From contig NZ_CALEYG010000029.1 in assembly GCF_937924975.1 (NCBI RefSeq), forward strand, positions 79,787-143,786: 64,000 nt of DNA, in the 5' to 3' direction. The first letter of the stretch is position 1; the number at the start of each line of letters is the position of its first letter. Source of the DNA: an uncultured Stomatobaculum sp. GTDB taxonomy: Bacteria > Bacillota > Clostridia > Lachnospirales > Lachnospiraceae. This document shows positions 49,654 through 58,572 of the stretch, in pieces. The notes below the pieces were generated by a model. It was not told the origin of the DNA. It was given only the letters and a program-made list of their open reading frames with translations, and searched no databases. The translations under genes were made by a program, and so were the position numbers.

Positions 49654-50504
49654 GGGACATCATTTTGGTGCTGCTCAGCACCTCGCTCTGCCTCGGCGTT
49701 CCGGGCTGCTTTCTGGTGCTTCGCCGCCTCTCGATGACGGCGGATGCGATAAGCCACGCAGTGTTGCTCGGCATAGCGCTCGGCTTTTTCTTTGTGCGGG
49801 ATTTGAATTCGCCGGTTCTCATTGTCTCGGCGGCACTCTTCGGACTCTTTAGCATCCTTCTCACCGAATGGATTGCACTGCGCTGCAATATCGCGCGGGA
49901 TGAGGCGCTCGGTCTGGTCTTTCCGGTCTTCTTTGCGCTCGGCGTCATCCTGGTGACACGCTGTTTTCGGAATGTGCACCTCGACACGGAACTCATTCTG
50001 ATGGGAAATCCGCTGTTTGCGCCTTTTTTGCGGAGTTTTGGCTTGCCGCGCGCGGTACTCTTCAATTTGCTGCTCTTTGCGGTAAACTTGGCCTTCACGG
50101 GTCTCTGCTTCCGGCCGCTTTGCTATGCCTGCTTTGACCCCTCTTATGCAACCCTGCTCGGTCTGCCGCTTCAGCGAATTTTCTATGCATTGCTCACGCT
50201 GAGCGCGTTTAGTGCGGTGGTTGCGTTTCAAAGTGTCGGCGCAGTGCTCTCGATTGCCTTTTTTGTCGCAGCCGCGGCCGCGGCGAGTCTGCTCGCGCGA
50301 AGTCTCGGCGAGATGCTGTTTCTCACTTTAGCAATCGGCGCCGCGGTTGCGGTGCTCGGCACCGTGGCGGCACTTCGGCTGAATGTATCGCTATCCGGCA
50401 TGTGCGCGACACTTTTCCTGTTCGTTTTGCTCCTGCTGCGTCTCTCAGCGCTCCTCCGCAATCATCAGCACGACGCCGATAATCAGAAGCACGGGACAGA
50501 ATAA
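49650..50504 (+). CDS. mntD: Metal ABC transporter permease 2
   Basis: 284 residues from ATG 49650 overlapping the previous stop (ATGA). ABC-3 permease with LRRLSMTADAISHAVLLGIA, CFDPSYATLLGLP and FQSVGAVLSIAF. Two distinct permeases make this a TroABCD/MntABCD-type transporter. Its last 60 bp overlap, tail to tail, the end of the DUF1275 gene on the other strand. Confidence 0.92.
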   Translation: MRDIILVLLSTSLCLGVPGCFLVLRRLSMTADAISHAVLLGIALGFFFVRDLNSPVLIVSAALFGLFSILLTEWIALRCNIARDEALGLVFPVFFALGVILVTRCFRNVHLDTELILMGNPLFAPFLRSFGLPRAVLFNLLLFAVNLAFTGLCFRPLCYACFDPSYATLLGLPLQRIFYALLTLSAFSAVVAFQSVGAVLSIAFFVAAAAAASLLARSLGEMLFLTLAIGAAVAVLGTVAALRLNVSLSGMCATLFLFVLLLLRLSALLRNHQHDADNQKHGTE

Positions 50505-51119
50505 AATAGCTCTGATGCCGAAGATCGGGGACAAATTACCGCCGACACCGGCGCCGAGACCGAAAATCAGGATGATGCCGAAGTAGTAGAGGGCGCGCTC
50601 CAGCTGCTCTTTTTTCTTGCTGCGGAGATAACCGGAGACGGCAGCCGTGCCGCTTCTAAGATTGCCGATACACATGGTGCTCGCATAGGCATTGCCGTTT
50701 ACTTTCCGGAAGGACTGTACCTGCATGGCGCAGGCAAAGGAGACCAGCATATTGGCCTGCAAATTCCATTCCTCTCCCAGAAACCCTACAATGCTGAGCA
50801 GCAGAATTTCGAGCAGCAGGATACTCTGCCGCCAGTGCAGGCGGCGCGCCTGTTTAAATCTGGCCTCAAACTGTTCCGCCGCGAAAATGCCGCCGGCAAA
50901 GGCGAAGAGCGGGAAGAGATAGCGGATGCCGCCGCTGAAATCGCCCGCAAGAAACTTGGTCGACATCAGGACAATGTTGCCGGTCTGCGCATTCGCAAAG
51001 ACATGATTGCGGACAATGTAGGTATAGGCGTCCTGAAAGCCGCCGCTGAATGTGAGAAAGGCGGTGAGCAGCATGGTGTCGGAGACCTGACGCCTGGTGG
51101 GAGTTGTGTGGTTCTGCAT
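50445..51119 (-). CDS. DUF1275 (YoaK) membrane protein
   Basis: 224 residues read on the minus strand with about six hydrophobic segments. The family pattern is clear: FLTFSGGFQDAYTYIVRNHV, FANAQTGNIVLMS, and FRKVNGNAYASTMCIGNLR followed by the exporter-like C-terminus. Function unknown. Convergent overlap of 60 bp with the metal permease gene. Confidence 0.88.
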   Translation of the reverse strand: MQNHTTPTRRQVSDTMLLTAFLTFSGGFQDAYTYIVRNHVFANAQTGNIVLMSTKFLAGDFSGGIRYLFPLFAFAGGIFAAEQFEARFKQARRLHWRQSILLLEILLLSIVGFLGEEWNLQANMLVSFACAMQVQSFRKVNGNAYASTMCIGNLRSGTAAVSGYLRSKKKEQLERALYYFGIILIFGLGAGVGGNLSPIFGIRAILFCPVLLIIGVVLMIAEER

Positions 51120-51275
51120 GAGGAATCCTTTCTTCTGCGAGTGAGACAGAATCGTTCGTTCTTAAAGCATAGTAAGTTTTCTTTGATGGTGCAAGGCTCG
51201 GACAGTGCTTTCCGGTGAGGGCACGCGAAAAAGTGCACAATTCCGCGAATTCGCGCGGAAAATCCCCGGAAAGCC

Positions 51276-51304
51276 TTGACAATTCGTACTTTGACCAGTA
51301 TAAG
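51276..51304 (+). promoter_or_regulatory. Promoter of the secreted repeat protein gene
   Basis: TTGACA (51276-51281), 17-bp spacer, TATAAG (51299-51304). A GC-rich near-palindrome TTCCGCG-aattcg-CGCGGAA (51241-51260) lies just upstream and may be an operator. Confidence 0.78.
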
Positions 51305-51370
51305 TCTTAGTAAATGCTTGTGGATTGCTTAAGTATTTCTTAAGCCTCAAAACAAATAAGGAGAGTGGAA

Positions 51371-51910
51371 ATGAGAAAAGAGATTTTTGCATTCGCTCTG
51401 ACCGCAGCGGTTTCGATTGTCGCTGCAGGCGCTGCCATCGCAGCACCCGGAAGTTCGACGAGTGTTTCGTCTACCTTTGCAACCTCTTCCGTTGCGACCC
51501 CGTCTGCGGGCAGCGGCATTGCAGGCGGCGGCGGTGGCGGCGGCAGAGGCGCACGTTCCTCCGGCGGCCGTATCGGCTCGAAAGGTGTCTGGACGAACAG
51601 CGCGGCACCGCAGACCGGTGCGGGCGCGTGGGTACAGTCCGGCAGCCGCTGGTGGTATCGCTATTCGAACGGCGGCTATGCGACGAACTGGGCGAAGCTC
51701 AGCTACAACGGCCGCACCGACTGGTACTTCTTCGACAGCGACGGCTGGATGCAGACCGGCTGGTACCAGGACAATACCGGCAAGTACTATCTGAATCCGG
51801 TTTCGGACGGAACGCAGGGCAGAATGGTCACCGGCACGCTGACAATCAACGGTGTCGAGTATCACTTTGAGACCCAGGCGGGCAACATGCAGGGTCACCT
51901 GATTCAGTAA
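51371..51910 (+). CDS. Small secreted protein with cell-wall/glucan-binding repeats
   Basis: 179 residues from ATG 51371 (AAGGAG six bases upstream). Signal peptide ends at AAIAAPG; then a Ser/Gly-rich linker including GGGGGGGRGARSSGGR (~45-65) and about two YG-type repeats (AKLSYNGRTDWYFFDSDG, WYQDNTGKYYLNPVSDG). It is a short relative of the protein at 26.4 kb, probably held on the wall by the repeats. Confidence 0.82.
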   Translation: MRKEIFAFALTAAVSIVAAGAAIAAPGSSTSVSSTFATSSVATPSAGSGIAGGGGGGGRGARSSGGRIGSKGVWTNSAAPQTGAGAWVQSGSRWWYRYSNGGYATNWAKLSYNGRTDWYFFDSDGWMQTGWYQDNTGKYYLNPVSDGTQGRMVTGTLTINGVEYHFETQAGNMQGHLIQ

Positions 51911-51918
51911 TTGAAATA

Positions 51919-51948
51919 ACAAAAAAGCGGCGCGAGCCGCTTTTTTGT
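51919..51948. terminator. Bidirectional terminator
   Basis: ACAAAAAAGCGGC (51919-51931) and GCCGCTTTTTTGT (51936-51948) with a GCGA loop: a T-run on each strand, so it can serve the secreted protein gene and the convergent VOC gene. Confidence 0.88.
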
Positions 51949-51975
51949 TGTCCGGTTTTCGGCTTTTCCGCCTGC

Positions 51976-52362
51976 TCATTCATGGAGCTCGAGCGGAAGC
52001 CCGTCCGGGTCAAAGAAGAAACACATCGCTTTGCCGGTGTAAGTATCGGTGCGGAGGGGCTCCACGCGGACGCCGGCTTGTTTCAGTTCCTCGGCAGTCT
52101 CGGCGACCGAGGCGACCCGAAAGGCGAGATGGCGAAGCCCCTGTGCTTCCGGGTAACTTTGGCGCGGCGGTGCGTCGGGCTTTATAAAGAGCTCCAGTTC
52201 GGCATCGCCGAGTTGCAGGTCGATTTTCCAATCGCCCTCTGCCTCGCGCCGGTGTTCACGAATCACGGGGAGTCCCAGAAGTTCCGCGTAAAAATGTCTG
52301 CTGCGCACATAGTCCGTTCCGATGACGGCGACATGGTGAATCGCCTCGAGTTTCAGGCTCAT
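51976..52362 (-). CDS. VOC-superfamily protein (glyoxalase I-like)
   Basis: 128 residues on the minus strand: LEAIHHVAVIGTDYVRSRHF at the start, YAELLGLPVIREH, and FFFDPDGLPLELHE at the end. Metal-ligand candidates are His in HHVAV and Glu in LELHE. This is the SMU/YaeR-like group of VOC proteins. The start overlaps the glmS stop by four bases, so it is the second gene of a glmS operon. Confidence 0.88.
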   Translation of the reverse strand: MSLKLEAIHHVAVIGTDYVRSRHFYAELLGLPVIREHRREAEGDWKIDLQLGDAELELFIKPDAPPRQSYPEAQGLRHLAFRVASVAETAEELKQAGVRVEPLRTDTYTGKAMCFFFDPDGLPLELHE

Positions 52363-54221
52363 TCGACGGTCACGGACTTTGCGAGATTTCTCGGCTTGTC
52401 GACATCGAGCCCCTTCGAGACTGCGAGATAGTAGCCGAGGAGCTGGAGCGGAACCACTGCGAGGCTGTCCGCAAAGTGTTCGTCGGTCTTCGGGAGGAAG
52501 AACGCGAAGTTCACCGTGTCCTCAATGTCGTAGTTCCCCGAGGTCGTGAGACCCATCAGGTAAGCGCCGCGGCTCTTCACCTCGACGAGATTCGAGAGCG
52601 TCTTCTCATAGAGCTCGGACTGGGTGAGCACGCCGATTACAAGGGTGCCGTCCTCAATCAGGCTGATGGTGCCGTGCTTTAACTCGCCTGCCGCATAGGC
52701 TTCGGAGTGAATATAGCTGATTTCCTTCATCTTGAGGCTGCCTTCCATGCAGATGGCGTAGTCGATGCCGCGGCCGATGAAGAAGACATCCTTTGCGTTG
52801 CTGAACTTCGCGGCGAACCACTGGAGCCGCTCCTTGTCGTCGATGATGCGCTGCACCTTTTCGGGCAGGGCAGCAATCTCGGCGAGCAGGCGCTGCTCTT
52901 CGCGCTCGTCAATCAGGCCGCGCGCCTTGCCGAGGCAGATTGCGAGCAGGTAGACACCGATCAGCTGGGTCGAGTAGGCCTTGGTCGTCGCGACCGAAAT
53001 CTCCGGCCCCGCATAGGTGTAGAGCACAAAATCCGCCTCGCGGGCAATGACGGAGCCGATCACGTTGACAATCGCGAGGGTCTTTAAGCCCTGCTCTTTG
53101 GCCTCGCGCATCGCCGCGAGCGTGTCCGCGGTTTCACCCGACTGGCTGATCACGACGACCAGGTTGTTCGGGTCGATCACCGGGTGGCGATAGCGGTATT
53201 CCGAGGCGAACTCGATGCGGACCGGGAGCTTTGCGAGATCTTCAATCACATACTGCGCCGTCGCGCCGACATGGTAAGCAGAGCCGCAACCGATAATCGT
53301 GACGCCGCTGAAGCTTAGAATCAGTTCATCCGTCAGACCGAGCTTTGCGAGGTCCACGCGGTAGTCGAGCTTCTTCCCGTCGGTCTCGTCGCTTAAGTAG
53401 GCGCGGAAGGTGTCGGCAATAGCCTTCGGCTGCTCGTGAATTTCCTTCATCATGAAGTGCTCATAGCCGCCCTTTTCGGCTGCGGTCTCATCCCAATCGA
53501 TCAGCACCGGTGTCTTCTCGACGACATCGCCGTTCAAGTCGTAGAAGGTGACACTGTCCTTGGTCACGCGGCCCATCTCAAAGTTGTCGATGTAGCAGAC
53601 GCGGCGGGTGTACTTTAAGCAGGCGGACGGATCCGAGGCGATGAAGTTCTCACCCTCACCGAGTCCCACAATCAGGGGGTTATCCTTTCTGGCGAGGTAC
53701 ACCTGTTCCGGGTAGTCGCGGAACATGATTGCGAGCGCATAGCTGCCGCGGACGCGGACCAGGGTCTTCGCAATCGCATCGATCGGGCCCATCTTGTACT
53801 TCTTATAGTAGTAATCGATGAGATTCACAATCGCCTCGGTGTCGGTCTGCGAGTAGAAGTGGTAGTCGTGGCGCGCGAGCTTTTCCCGGATTTCCAGATA
53901 GTTCTCAAAGATGCCGTTGTGGACTGCGAGCACGGAGCCGTCTTCCGAGACATGCGGGTGCGCATTGGTCTCCGAGGGGACGCCGTGGGTCGCCCAGCGC
54001 GTATGTCCGATGCCGCAGCACCCCTTCAGCGCATGGCCGTTGTCGGTCTTATCAGCGAGGACGCGGAGCCGTCCCTTGGCTTTGACAACAACCGGTTCTT
54101 TGTCGCCATCGCGGACAGCAATGCCGGCGGAGTCATAGCCGCGGTATTCCAGCTTCTCCAAGCCCTCCAGCAAAATGGGGGCAGCCTGCCTGCTGCCGAC
54201 GTATCCAACAATTCCGCACAT
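52359..54221 (-). CDS. glmS: Glutamine--fructose-6-phosphate aminotransferase
   Basis: 620 residues on the minus strand. First step of UDP-GlcNAc synthesis for the cell wall. N-terminal glutaminase with catalytic Cys2 (MCGIVGYVGSRQAAP), HTRWATHG; two SIS isomerase domains (GCGSAYHVGATAQYVIEDLA, VISQSGETADTLAAM, FFIGRGIDYAICMEGSLKMKE); C-terminus NLAKSVTVE. AGGAGG upstream. The 107-bp leader region is too short for the glmS ribozyme found in some Firmicutes. Confidence 0.97.
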   Translation of the reverse strand: MCGIVGYVGSRQAAPILLEGLEKLEYRGYDSAGIAVRDGDKEPVVVKAKGRLRVLADKTDNGHALKGCCGIGHTRWATHGVPSETNAHPHVSEDGSVLAVHNGIFENYLEIREKLARHDYHFYSQTDTEAIVNLIDYYYKKYKMGPIDAIAKTLVRVRGSYALAIMFRDYPEQVYLARKDNPLIVGLGEGENFIASDPSACLKYTRRVCYIDNFEMGRVTKDSVTFYDLNGDVVEKTPVLIDWDETAAEKGGYEHFMMKEIHEQPKAIADTFRAYLSDETDGKKLDYRVDLAKLGLTDELILSFSGVTIIGCGSAYHVGATAQYVIEDLAKLPVRIEFASEYRYRHPVIDPNNLVVVISQSGETADTLAAMREAKEQGLKTLAIVNVIGSVIAREADFVLYTYAGPEISVATTKAYSTQLIGVYLLAICLGKARGLIDEREEQRLLAEIAALPEKVQRIIDDKERLQWFAAKFSNAKDVFFIGRGIDYAICMEGSLKMKEISYIHSEAYAAGELKHGTISLIEDGTLVIGVLTQSELYEKTLSNLVEVKSRGAYLMGLTTSGNYDIEDTVNFAFFLPKTDEHFADSLAVVPLQLLGYYLAVSKGLDVDKPRNLAKSVTVE

Positions 54222-54247
54222 AAAAATCCTCCTTTTTCAATGTGAAT

Positions 54248-54300
54248 ATTTTATCACGAATGGGCAAGGGTTTGAACCTATAGAAAAGCTATGTTAAAAT
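54248..54300. promoter_or_regulatory. Divergent overlapping promoters of glmS and the leuDC operon
   Basis: On the plus strand TTGAAC (54272-54277), 17 bp, TAAAAT (54295-54300) serves leuD. On the minus strand TTCAAA (complement of 54271-54276), 17 bp, TAAAAT (complement of 54248-54253) serves glmS. The two -35 elements share the same bases. Confidence 0.75.
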
Positions 54301-54328
54301 AGGCGGAAAAAAACGGAAGAGGAGTTGC

Positions 54329-54805
54329 ATGGGAAAGATATTTTGTTTTGGCAACGACGTGGACACAGATCAGATCATCGCGTCGCAATACCTCCTGTAC
54401 CCGAGTGTCGAGGAAATGGCACCGCATTGCTTTGAGTCCCTGGACGAGAACTTTGCGTCGGCGGTCAGAGAGGGGGACTTTGTGGTGGCACGCGACAATT
54501 TCGGCTGCGGCTCATCGAGAGAGCAGGCACCGGCTGTCTTAAAGGCGCTCGGCGTGCGCGCCGTGTTTGCCAACAGCTTTGCGCGCATCTTCTTCCGGAA
54601 TGCGATTAATATCGGGCTGCCGGTCATTGTCTGCGAGGGACTGATTGACAAGGTAAAGCCGGGCGAGGAGCTCTCGCTCGACATGGAAAGCGGCACGGTG
54701 TGTGTGAACGGACAGAACTATCGCTGTACGAAACTGCCGCCGAAGATGCAGGCAATTCTGGACCAGGGCGGTCTCATTGCGGCGCTGAACCGGGAGGAAG
54801 CATAA
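54329..54805 (+). CDS. leuD: 3-isopropylmalate dehydratase-type small subunit, set 1
   Basis: 158 residues starting MGKIFCFGNDVDTDQIIASQ. Swivelling aconitase domain with RDNFGCGSSREQAP and FARIFFRNAINIGLP. The substrate-loop segment YLLYPS is hydrophobic, which in this family goes with methyl- or isopropyl-malate-type substrates rather than homoaconitate. Overlaps the large-subunit gene by one base (TAATG). Together they isomerise or hydrate a 2- or 3-substituted malate. Confidence 0.88.
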   Translation: MGKIFCFGNDVDTDQIIASQYLLYPSVEEMAPHCFESLDENFASAVREGDFVVARDNFGCGSSREQAPAVLKALGVRAVFANSFARIFFRNAINIGLPVIVCEGLIDKVKPGEELSLDMESGTVCVNGQNYRCTKLPPKMQAILDQGGLIAALNREEA

Positions 54806-56058
54806 TGGCTATGACTATGGCGGAGAAGATCATTGCGCGCGCGGCGGGAAAGACCAAGGTGCACGCGGGTGATATCGAGACGGTCACGCTCGACTATATG
54901 ATGTCAAACGACGGCACGACCCATCTCACCATCGGCATGTACGAGAACTTAAAGCACCCGCGCATTGCGGATAAGGACAAGCTGGTCTGGATTGTCGACC
55001 ACAATGTTCCGGCAGATTCGGTGAAGACAGCAGCCTCGCATAAGAAAATGCGCGATTTTGCGCGGGCAAACGGCATTGCGTTCTATGAGGGCGAGGGTGT
55101 CTGTCACCAGATTATGCTCGAAAAATATGTGTCCCCCGGACAGTTTATTTTTGGCGCGGACTCCCATACCTGTGCCTACGGCGCGCTCGGCGCGTTCGGA
55201 ACCGGTGTCGGCTGCACCGACTATCTCTATGCGATGGTCACGGGACAGAGCTGGGTGCTGGTCCCGAAGACCCTGCGTTTTGAGCTCCGCGGCAGTTTGC
55301 CGCAGGGTGTCTACGCGCGCGACCTGATTCTCACGATGATCGGCAAGATCGGCGCAAACGGCGCGAATTATAAGGCCATGGAGTTTGGCGGCGAGGGACT
55401 CGCTTCGCTCAGCATTGCCGACCGCATTGCGCTCTGCAATCTCTGCGTGGAGGCGGGGGCAAAGACCGGTCTCTGCGAGGTGGATGCGAAGACGCTCGAC
55501 TACCTGAAAGAGCACGGCAGAGAGCCGGTCGCTGTCCTGAATCCGGACAAGGATGCGGAGTATGAAGAGGTGTTTGAAATCAATCTCTCGGAAATTCGCC
55601 CGATTGTCGCAAAGCCGCATTTTGTGGACAATGTAGTCCCGGCGGAGGAATGCAACGGCATTCCCATTGACGAGGCCTTCCTCGGCTCCTGCAACAACGG
55701 CAGAATCGAGGATCTTCGCGTAGGCGCGGAACTGCTCCGCGGCAGAAAGGTTGCGGACAGCGTGCGCTTTCTCGTGGTTCCGGCGAGCCGCGCGGTCTAT
55801 GAAGAGGCGCTCCGCGAGGGTCTCCTGAAAATCTTTATGGACGCGGGGGCCATTGTGATGAACCCGAACTGTTCGGTCTGCTGGGGTTCCTGCCAGGGCG
55901 TCATCGGTGAGGGCGAGACCCTGATCAGCACGGGAACCAGAAACTTTAAGGGGCGCTCCGGCCACAAGGATTCTTACGTGTACCTTGCGAGTGCGGCGAC
56001 GGTCACGGCGAGTGCTGTGAAGGGCGAAATCTGCACGGCAGAGAGTTTGACAAAGTGA
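54805..56058 (+). CDS. leuC: 3-isopropylmalate dehydratase-type large subunit, set 1
   Basis: 417 residues from ATG 54805, the short (archaeal/clostridial, HacA-like) LeuC form. Fe-S ligands: Cys in LGSCNNGRIEDLR and two in NCSVCWGSC; also GADSHTCAYGALGAFGTGVG and STGTRNFKGRSGHKDSYVYL. The last motif departs from the usual RNFxGRMG, so its substrate may differ from isopropylmalate (inference). Confidence 0.85.
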   Translation: MAMTMAEKIIARAAGKTKVHAGDIETVTLDYMMSNDGTTHLTIGMYENLKHPRIADKDKLVWIVDHNVPADSVKTAASHKKMRDFARANGIAFYEGEGVCHQIMLEKYVSPGQFIFGADSHTCAYGALGAFGTGVGCTDYLYAMVTGQSWVLVPKTLRFELRGSLPQGVYARDLILTMIGKIGANGANYKAMEFGGEGLASLSIADRIALCNLCVEAGAKTGLCEVDAKTLDYLKEHGREPVAVLNPDKDAEYEEVFEINLSEIRPIVAKPHFVDNVVPAEECNGIPIDEAFLGSCNNGRIEDLRVGAELLRGRKVADSVRFLVVPASRAVYEEALREGLLKIFMDAGAIVMNPNCSVCWGSCQGVIGEGETLISTGTRNFKGRSGHKDSYVYLASAATVTASAVKGEICTAESLTK

Positions 56059-56066
56059 GGCGGCAG

Positions 56067-56558
56067 ATGGAAGAATTTCAGGGAAAAGTTTGGAAGCTCG
56101 GAGATGATATCGACACCGACATCATACTCCCGACGGAATATCTGGTCTTTCCGACCATTGCGGAGATGAAGCCCTATGCGTTTTCGCCGCTCCGCCCCGA
56201 GCTCGCAGGCAAAATAGCGCCGGGCGATATCATTGTCGGCGGCGAGAACTTTGGCTGCGGCTCCTCGCGCGAGCAGGCCCCGGAAGTCGTGAAGGCGCTC
56301 GGCGTGCGCGCGGTCATCGCAAAGAGTTTTGCGCGCATCTTCTTTCGGAATGCGATTAACAACGGCCTTCTCTTAATCGAGTGCCGAGAGCTCTCGGATG
56401 AAGTGCGCGAGGGAGACACGATTTCGGTGACGGTCGGCGAAAAAATACACGCAAACGGCAAGGACTATAAAATCGCGGCACTGCCCGAGAATCTCATGGA
56501 GATTTTGAATGCGGGCGGACTGGTCAAGGCGATGCGGAAGAGAAATGGGCTTAACTGA
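56067..56558 (+). CDS. 3-isopropylmalate dehydratase-type small subunit, set 2
   Basis: 163 residues from ATG 56067 (a GTG at 56055 is an alternative). It has KLGDDIDTDIILPTEYLVFP, GGENFGCGSSREQAPEVVKA and FARIFFRNAINNGLL. The YLVFP loop is again hydrophobic. It follows the first large subunit by eight bases, so all four genes are one operon. Confidence 0.88.
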   Translation: MEEFQGKVWKLGDDIDTDIILPTEYLVFPTIAEMKPYAFSPLRPELAGKIAPGDIIVGGENFGCGSSREQAPEVVKALGVRAVIAKSFARIFFRNAINNGLLLIECRELSDEVREGDTISVTVGEKIHANGKDYKIAALPENLMEILNAGGLVKAMRKRNGLN

Positions 56559-57807
56559 GATGAAAATGACAATGATTGAAAAGCTGATTGCCGCAAAGGT
56601 CGGGCACGCGGTGAAGCCCGGCGACATTGTGACAGTCGGCGCGGACCGCGTGATGCTGGACGACATCATGATGCCCTTCATCGCGGCCAAATTTGAAGAG
56701 ATGGGCTTTCAAAAGCTCTGGGATCCCGAGAAGGTCGTGATTATCTGCGACCATCTGGTGCCGGCAAGTCAGGTCGACGATATCCGCGCCTACAAGCTCT
56801 CGAATGACTTTGCGGCGAAGTACGGAATTCCGAACCTGCACCGGAGCGACGGCATCTGCCACCAGCTCATGACCGAGGCGGGCTATGTAAAGCCGGGTGA
56901 CCTGGTCTTCGGAACGGATAGTCACACGACGACCTACGGCTGTGTCGGCGCGTTTTCGACCGGCATCGGCTATACGGAGATGGCGGCGGTGCTCGGCACC
57001 GGAGAAATCTGGCTCCGCGTGCCGGAGACCATACGGATTGAGATTAACGGCGAGCTCCCGGAAAACGTGATGTCGAAGGATGTGATTCTGCGCATCATCG
57101 GCGACTTGACGGCCGCGGGTGCAACCTACTGCGCGCTCGAGTTCACCGGTGACACGGTCAGAGCAATGAGCCTTTCCTCCCGCATGACCATGGCAAATAT
57201 GGGCATTGAGGCGGGGGCAAAGTGCGCGCTCTTTGCGCCGGATGAGAAGACTGCGGAATACCTCGGCATCGAGCTCACGGAAGCAGAGCGCGCCTTGGCG
57301 GGCGATGCGGACGCGCCCTGCGCGCGTGTACTCCGGTACCGCGCCGAGGACTTTGTGCCCGTCATGGCGCTGCCCTCGAATGTGGACCATGTCGCAGCGA
57401 TTCGCGACCTGGAACCCGTGGCCATCGACCAGGTATTCCTCGGCTCCTGCACAAACGGACGGCTTGAGGACTTGATGGCGGCCGCAGAGATTCTGAAGGG
57501 CAAGCACATTGCGCCCTTTGTGAAACTCATCGTGACGCCGGCCTCCCGGAAAATCTGGGAAGAGGCAGAGGCAAACGGCACCTTGGCGATTCTCTCGGCG
57601 GCGGGCGCCATGATTACCCACCCGTCTTGCGGACTCTGCTGCGGGCGAACCGGCGGCATTCTCTCGGACGGAGAGCGCGTGGTTGCGACCAACAATCGAA
57701 ACTTCCTCGGCAGAATGGGGAGTTCCAAGGTCGAGATTTATCTCGCTTCCCCGAAGAGTGCGGCGGCCTCGGCACTCACAGGCAGACTCACGGAGGCAAC
57801 ATGCTGA
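56545..57807 (+). CDS. 3-isopropylmalate dehydratase-type large subunit, set 2
   Basis: 420 residues from ATG 56545 (overlaps the small subunit by 14 bp; ATG 56560 is possible). Fe-S Cys in LGSCTNGRLEDLMAAAEILK and THPSCGLCCGRTGG, and GTDSHTTTYGCVGAFSTGIG. Its RNFLGRMGSSKVEIYLASP is the canonical LeuC ending, so this set is the better match to true isopropylmalate dehydratase; set 1 may act on citramalate/methylmalate or dimethylmalate (inference). Confidence 0.87.
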   Translation: MGLTEMKMTMIEKLIAAKVGHAVKPGDIVTVGADRVMLDDIMMPFIAAKFEEMGFQKLWDPEKVVIICDHLVPASQVDDIRAYKLSNDFAAKYGIPNLHRSDGICHQLMTEAGYVKPGDLVFGTDSHTTTYGCVGAFSTGIGYTEMAAVLGTGEIWLRVPETIRIEINGELPENVMSKDVILRIIGDLTAAGATYCALEFTGDTVRAMSLSSRMTMANMGIEAGAKCALFAPDEKTAEYLGIELTEAERALAGDADAPCARVLRYRAEDFVPVMALPSNVDHVAAIRDLEPVAIDQVFLGSCTNGRLEDLMAAAEILKGKHIAPFVKLIVTPASRKIWEEAEANGTLAILSAAGAMITHPSCGLCCGRTGGILSDGERVVATNNRNFLGRMGSSKVEIYLASPKSAAASALTGRLTEATC

Positions 57808-58565
57808 ATCAGTTTTCGAGAACCCAGCTCTTGCTCGGTGTCCCGGCGATGGAGAGACTCAAGGCTTCCCGCGTCGCGATTTTCGGACTCGGCGGCGTGG
57901 GCGGCTATGTCGCGGAGGCACTCGCGCGGAGCGGTGTCGGCGCACTGGACTTAATCGATGACGACAAGGTCTGTCTCACGAATTTAAACCGCCAGATACT
58001 CGCTCTGCGTTCGACCGTCGGCAAATATAAGGTTGAGGTCGCGGCGGCGAGAGTGGCGGAAATCAATCCGGACTGCCGCGTGACCATGCATCGCATGTTT
58101 TATCTGCCGGAGACTGCGGATCACTTTGACTTTCGCGATTACGACTATGTGGTCGATGCGATTGACACCGTGACCGGCAAGATTCAGCTCATTTTGCAGG
58201 CAAGAGAGGCGAATACCAAAATCATCAGCTGCATGGGCGCGGGCAATAAGCTGGACCCGACCAAGTTTGCAATTGCGGATATTTATAAGACCAGTGTGGA
58301 CCCGCTGGCGCGCGTCATGCGCCGCGAGTTAAAGAAGCGGGGCGTCCGGAAGTGTAAGGTGGTCTACTCGACCGAAGCACCGGTCAGACCCCTGGAGGAT
58401 CCGAGCATCAGCTGCCGGAATCACTGTGTGTGTCCGCCCGGCACCGAGCGGAAGTGCACCGAGCGCCGGGATATCCCGGGCAGCACGGCCTTTGTCCCGG
58501 CGGTTGCGGGACTGATACTCGCGGGCGAAGTGGTGCGTGAGCTCGCGGGGGAGAGAGAAGCATAA
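57801..58565 (+). CDS. tcdA: tRNA threonylcarbamoyladenosine dehydratase
   Basis: 254 residues from ATG 57801 with GGAGG upstream, overlapping the preceding stop. E1-like enzyme that cyclises t6A37 in tRNA using ATP. Motifs: FGLGGVGGYVAEALARSGVG, DDDKVCLTNLNRQ, CMGAGNKLDPTKF and the C-terminal CPPGTERKCTERRD. It belongs to the end of the leuDC operon by position only. Confidence 0.92.
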   Translation: MLNQFSRTQLLLGVPAMERLKASRVAIFGLGGVGGYVAEALARSGVGALDLIDDDKVCLTNLNRQILALRSTVGKYKVEVAAARVAEINPDCRVTMHRMFYLPETADHFDFRDYDYVVDAIDTVTGKIQLILQAREANTKIISCMGAGNKLDPTKFAIADIYKTSVDPLARVMRRELKKRGVRKCKVVYSTEAPVRPLEDPSISCRNHCVCPPGTERKCTERRDIPGSTAFVPAVAGLILAGEVVRELAGEREA

Positions 58566-58572
58566 GTTTCAT

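Noticed and set aside
51530..51590. Gly/Arg-rich coding repeat as a possible CRISPR-like or tandem repeat
   Set aside because: It is a short poly-Gly linker within the secreted protein, with no spacer pattern.
54222..54328. glmS ribozyme upstream of glmS
   Set aside because: The region is only 107 bp, is shared with the leuD promoter, and shows no ribozyme core.
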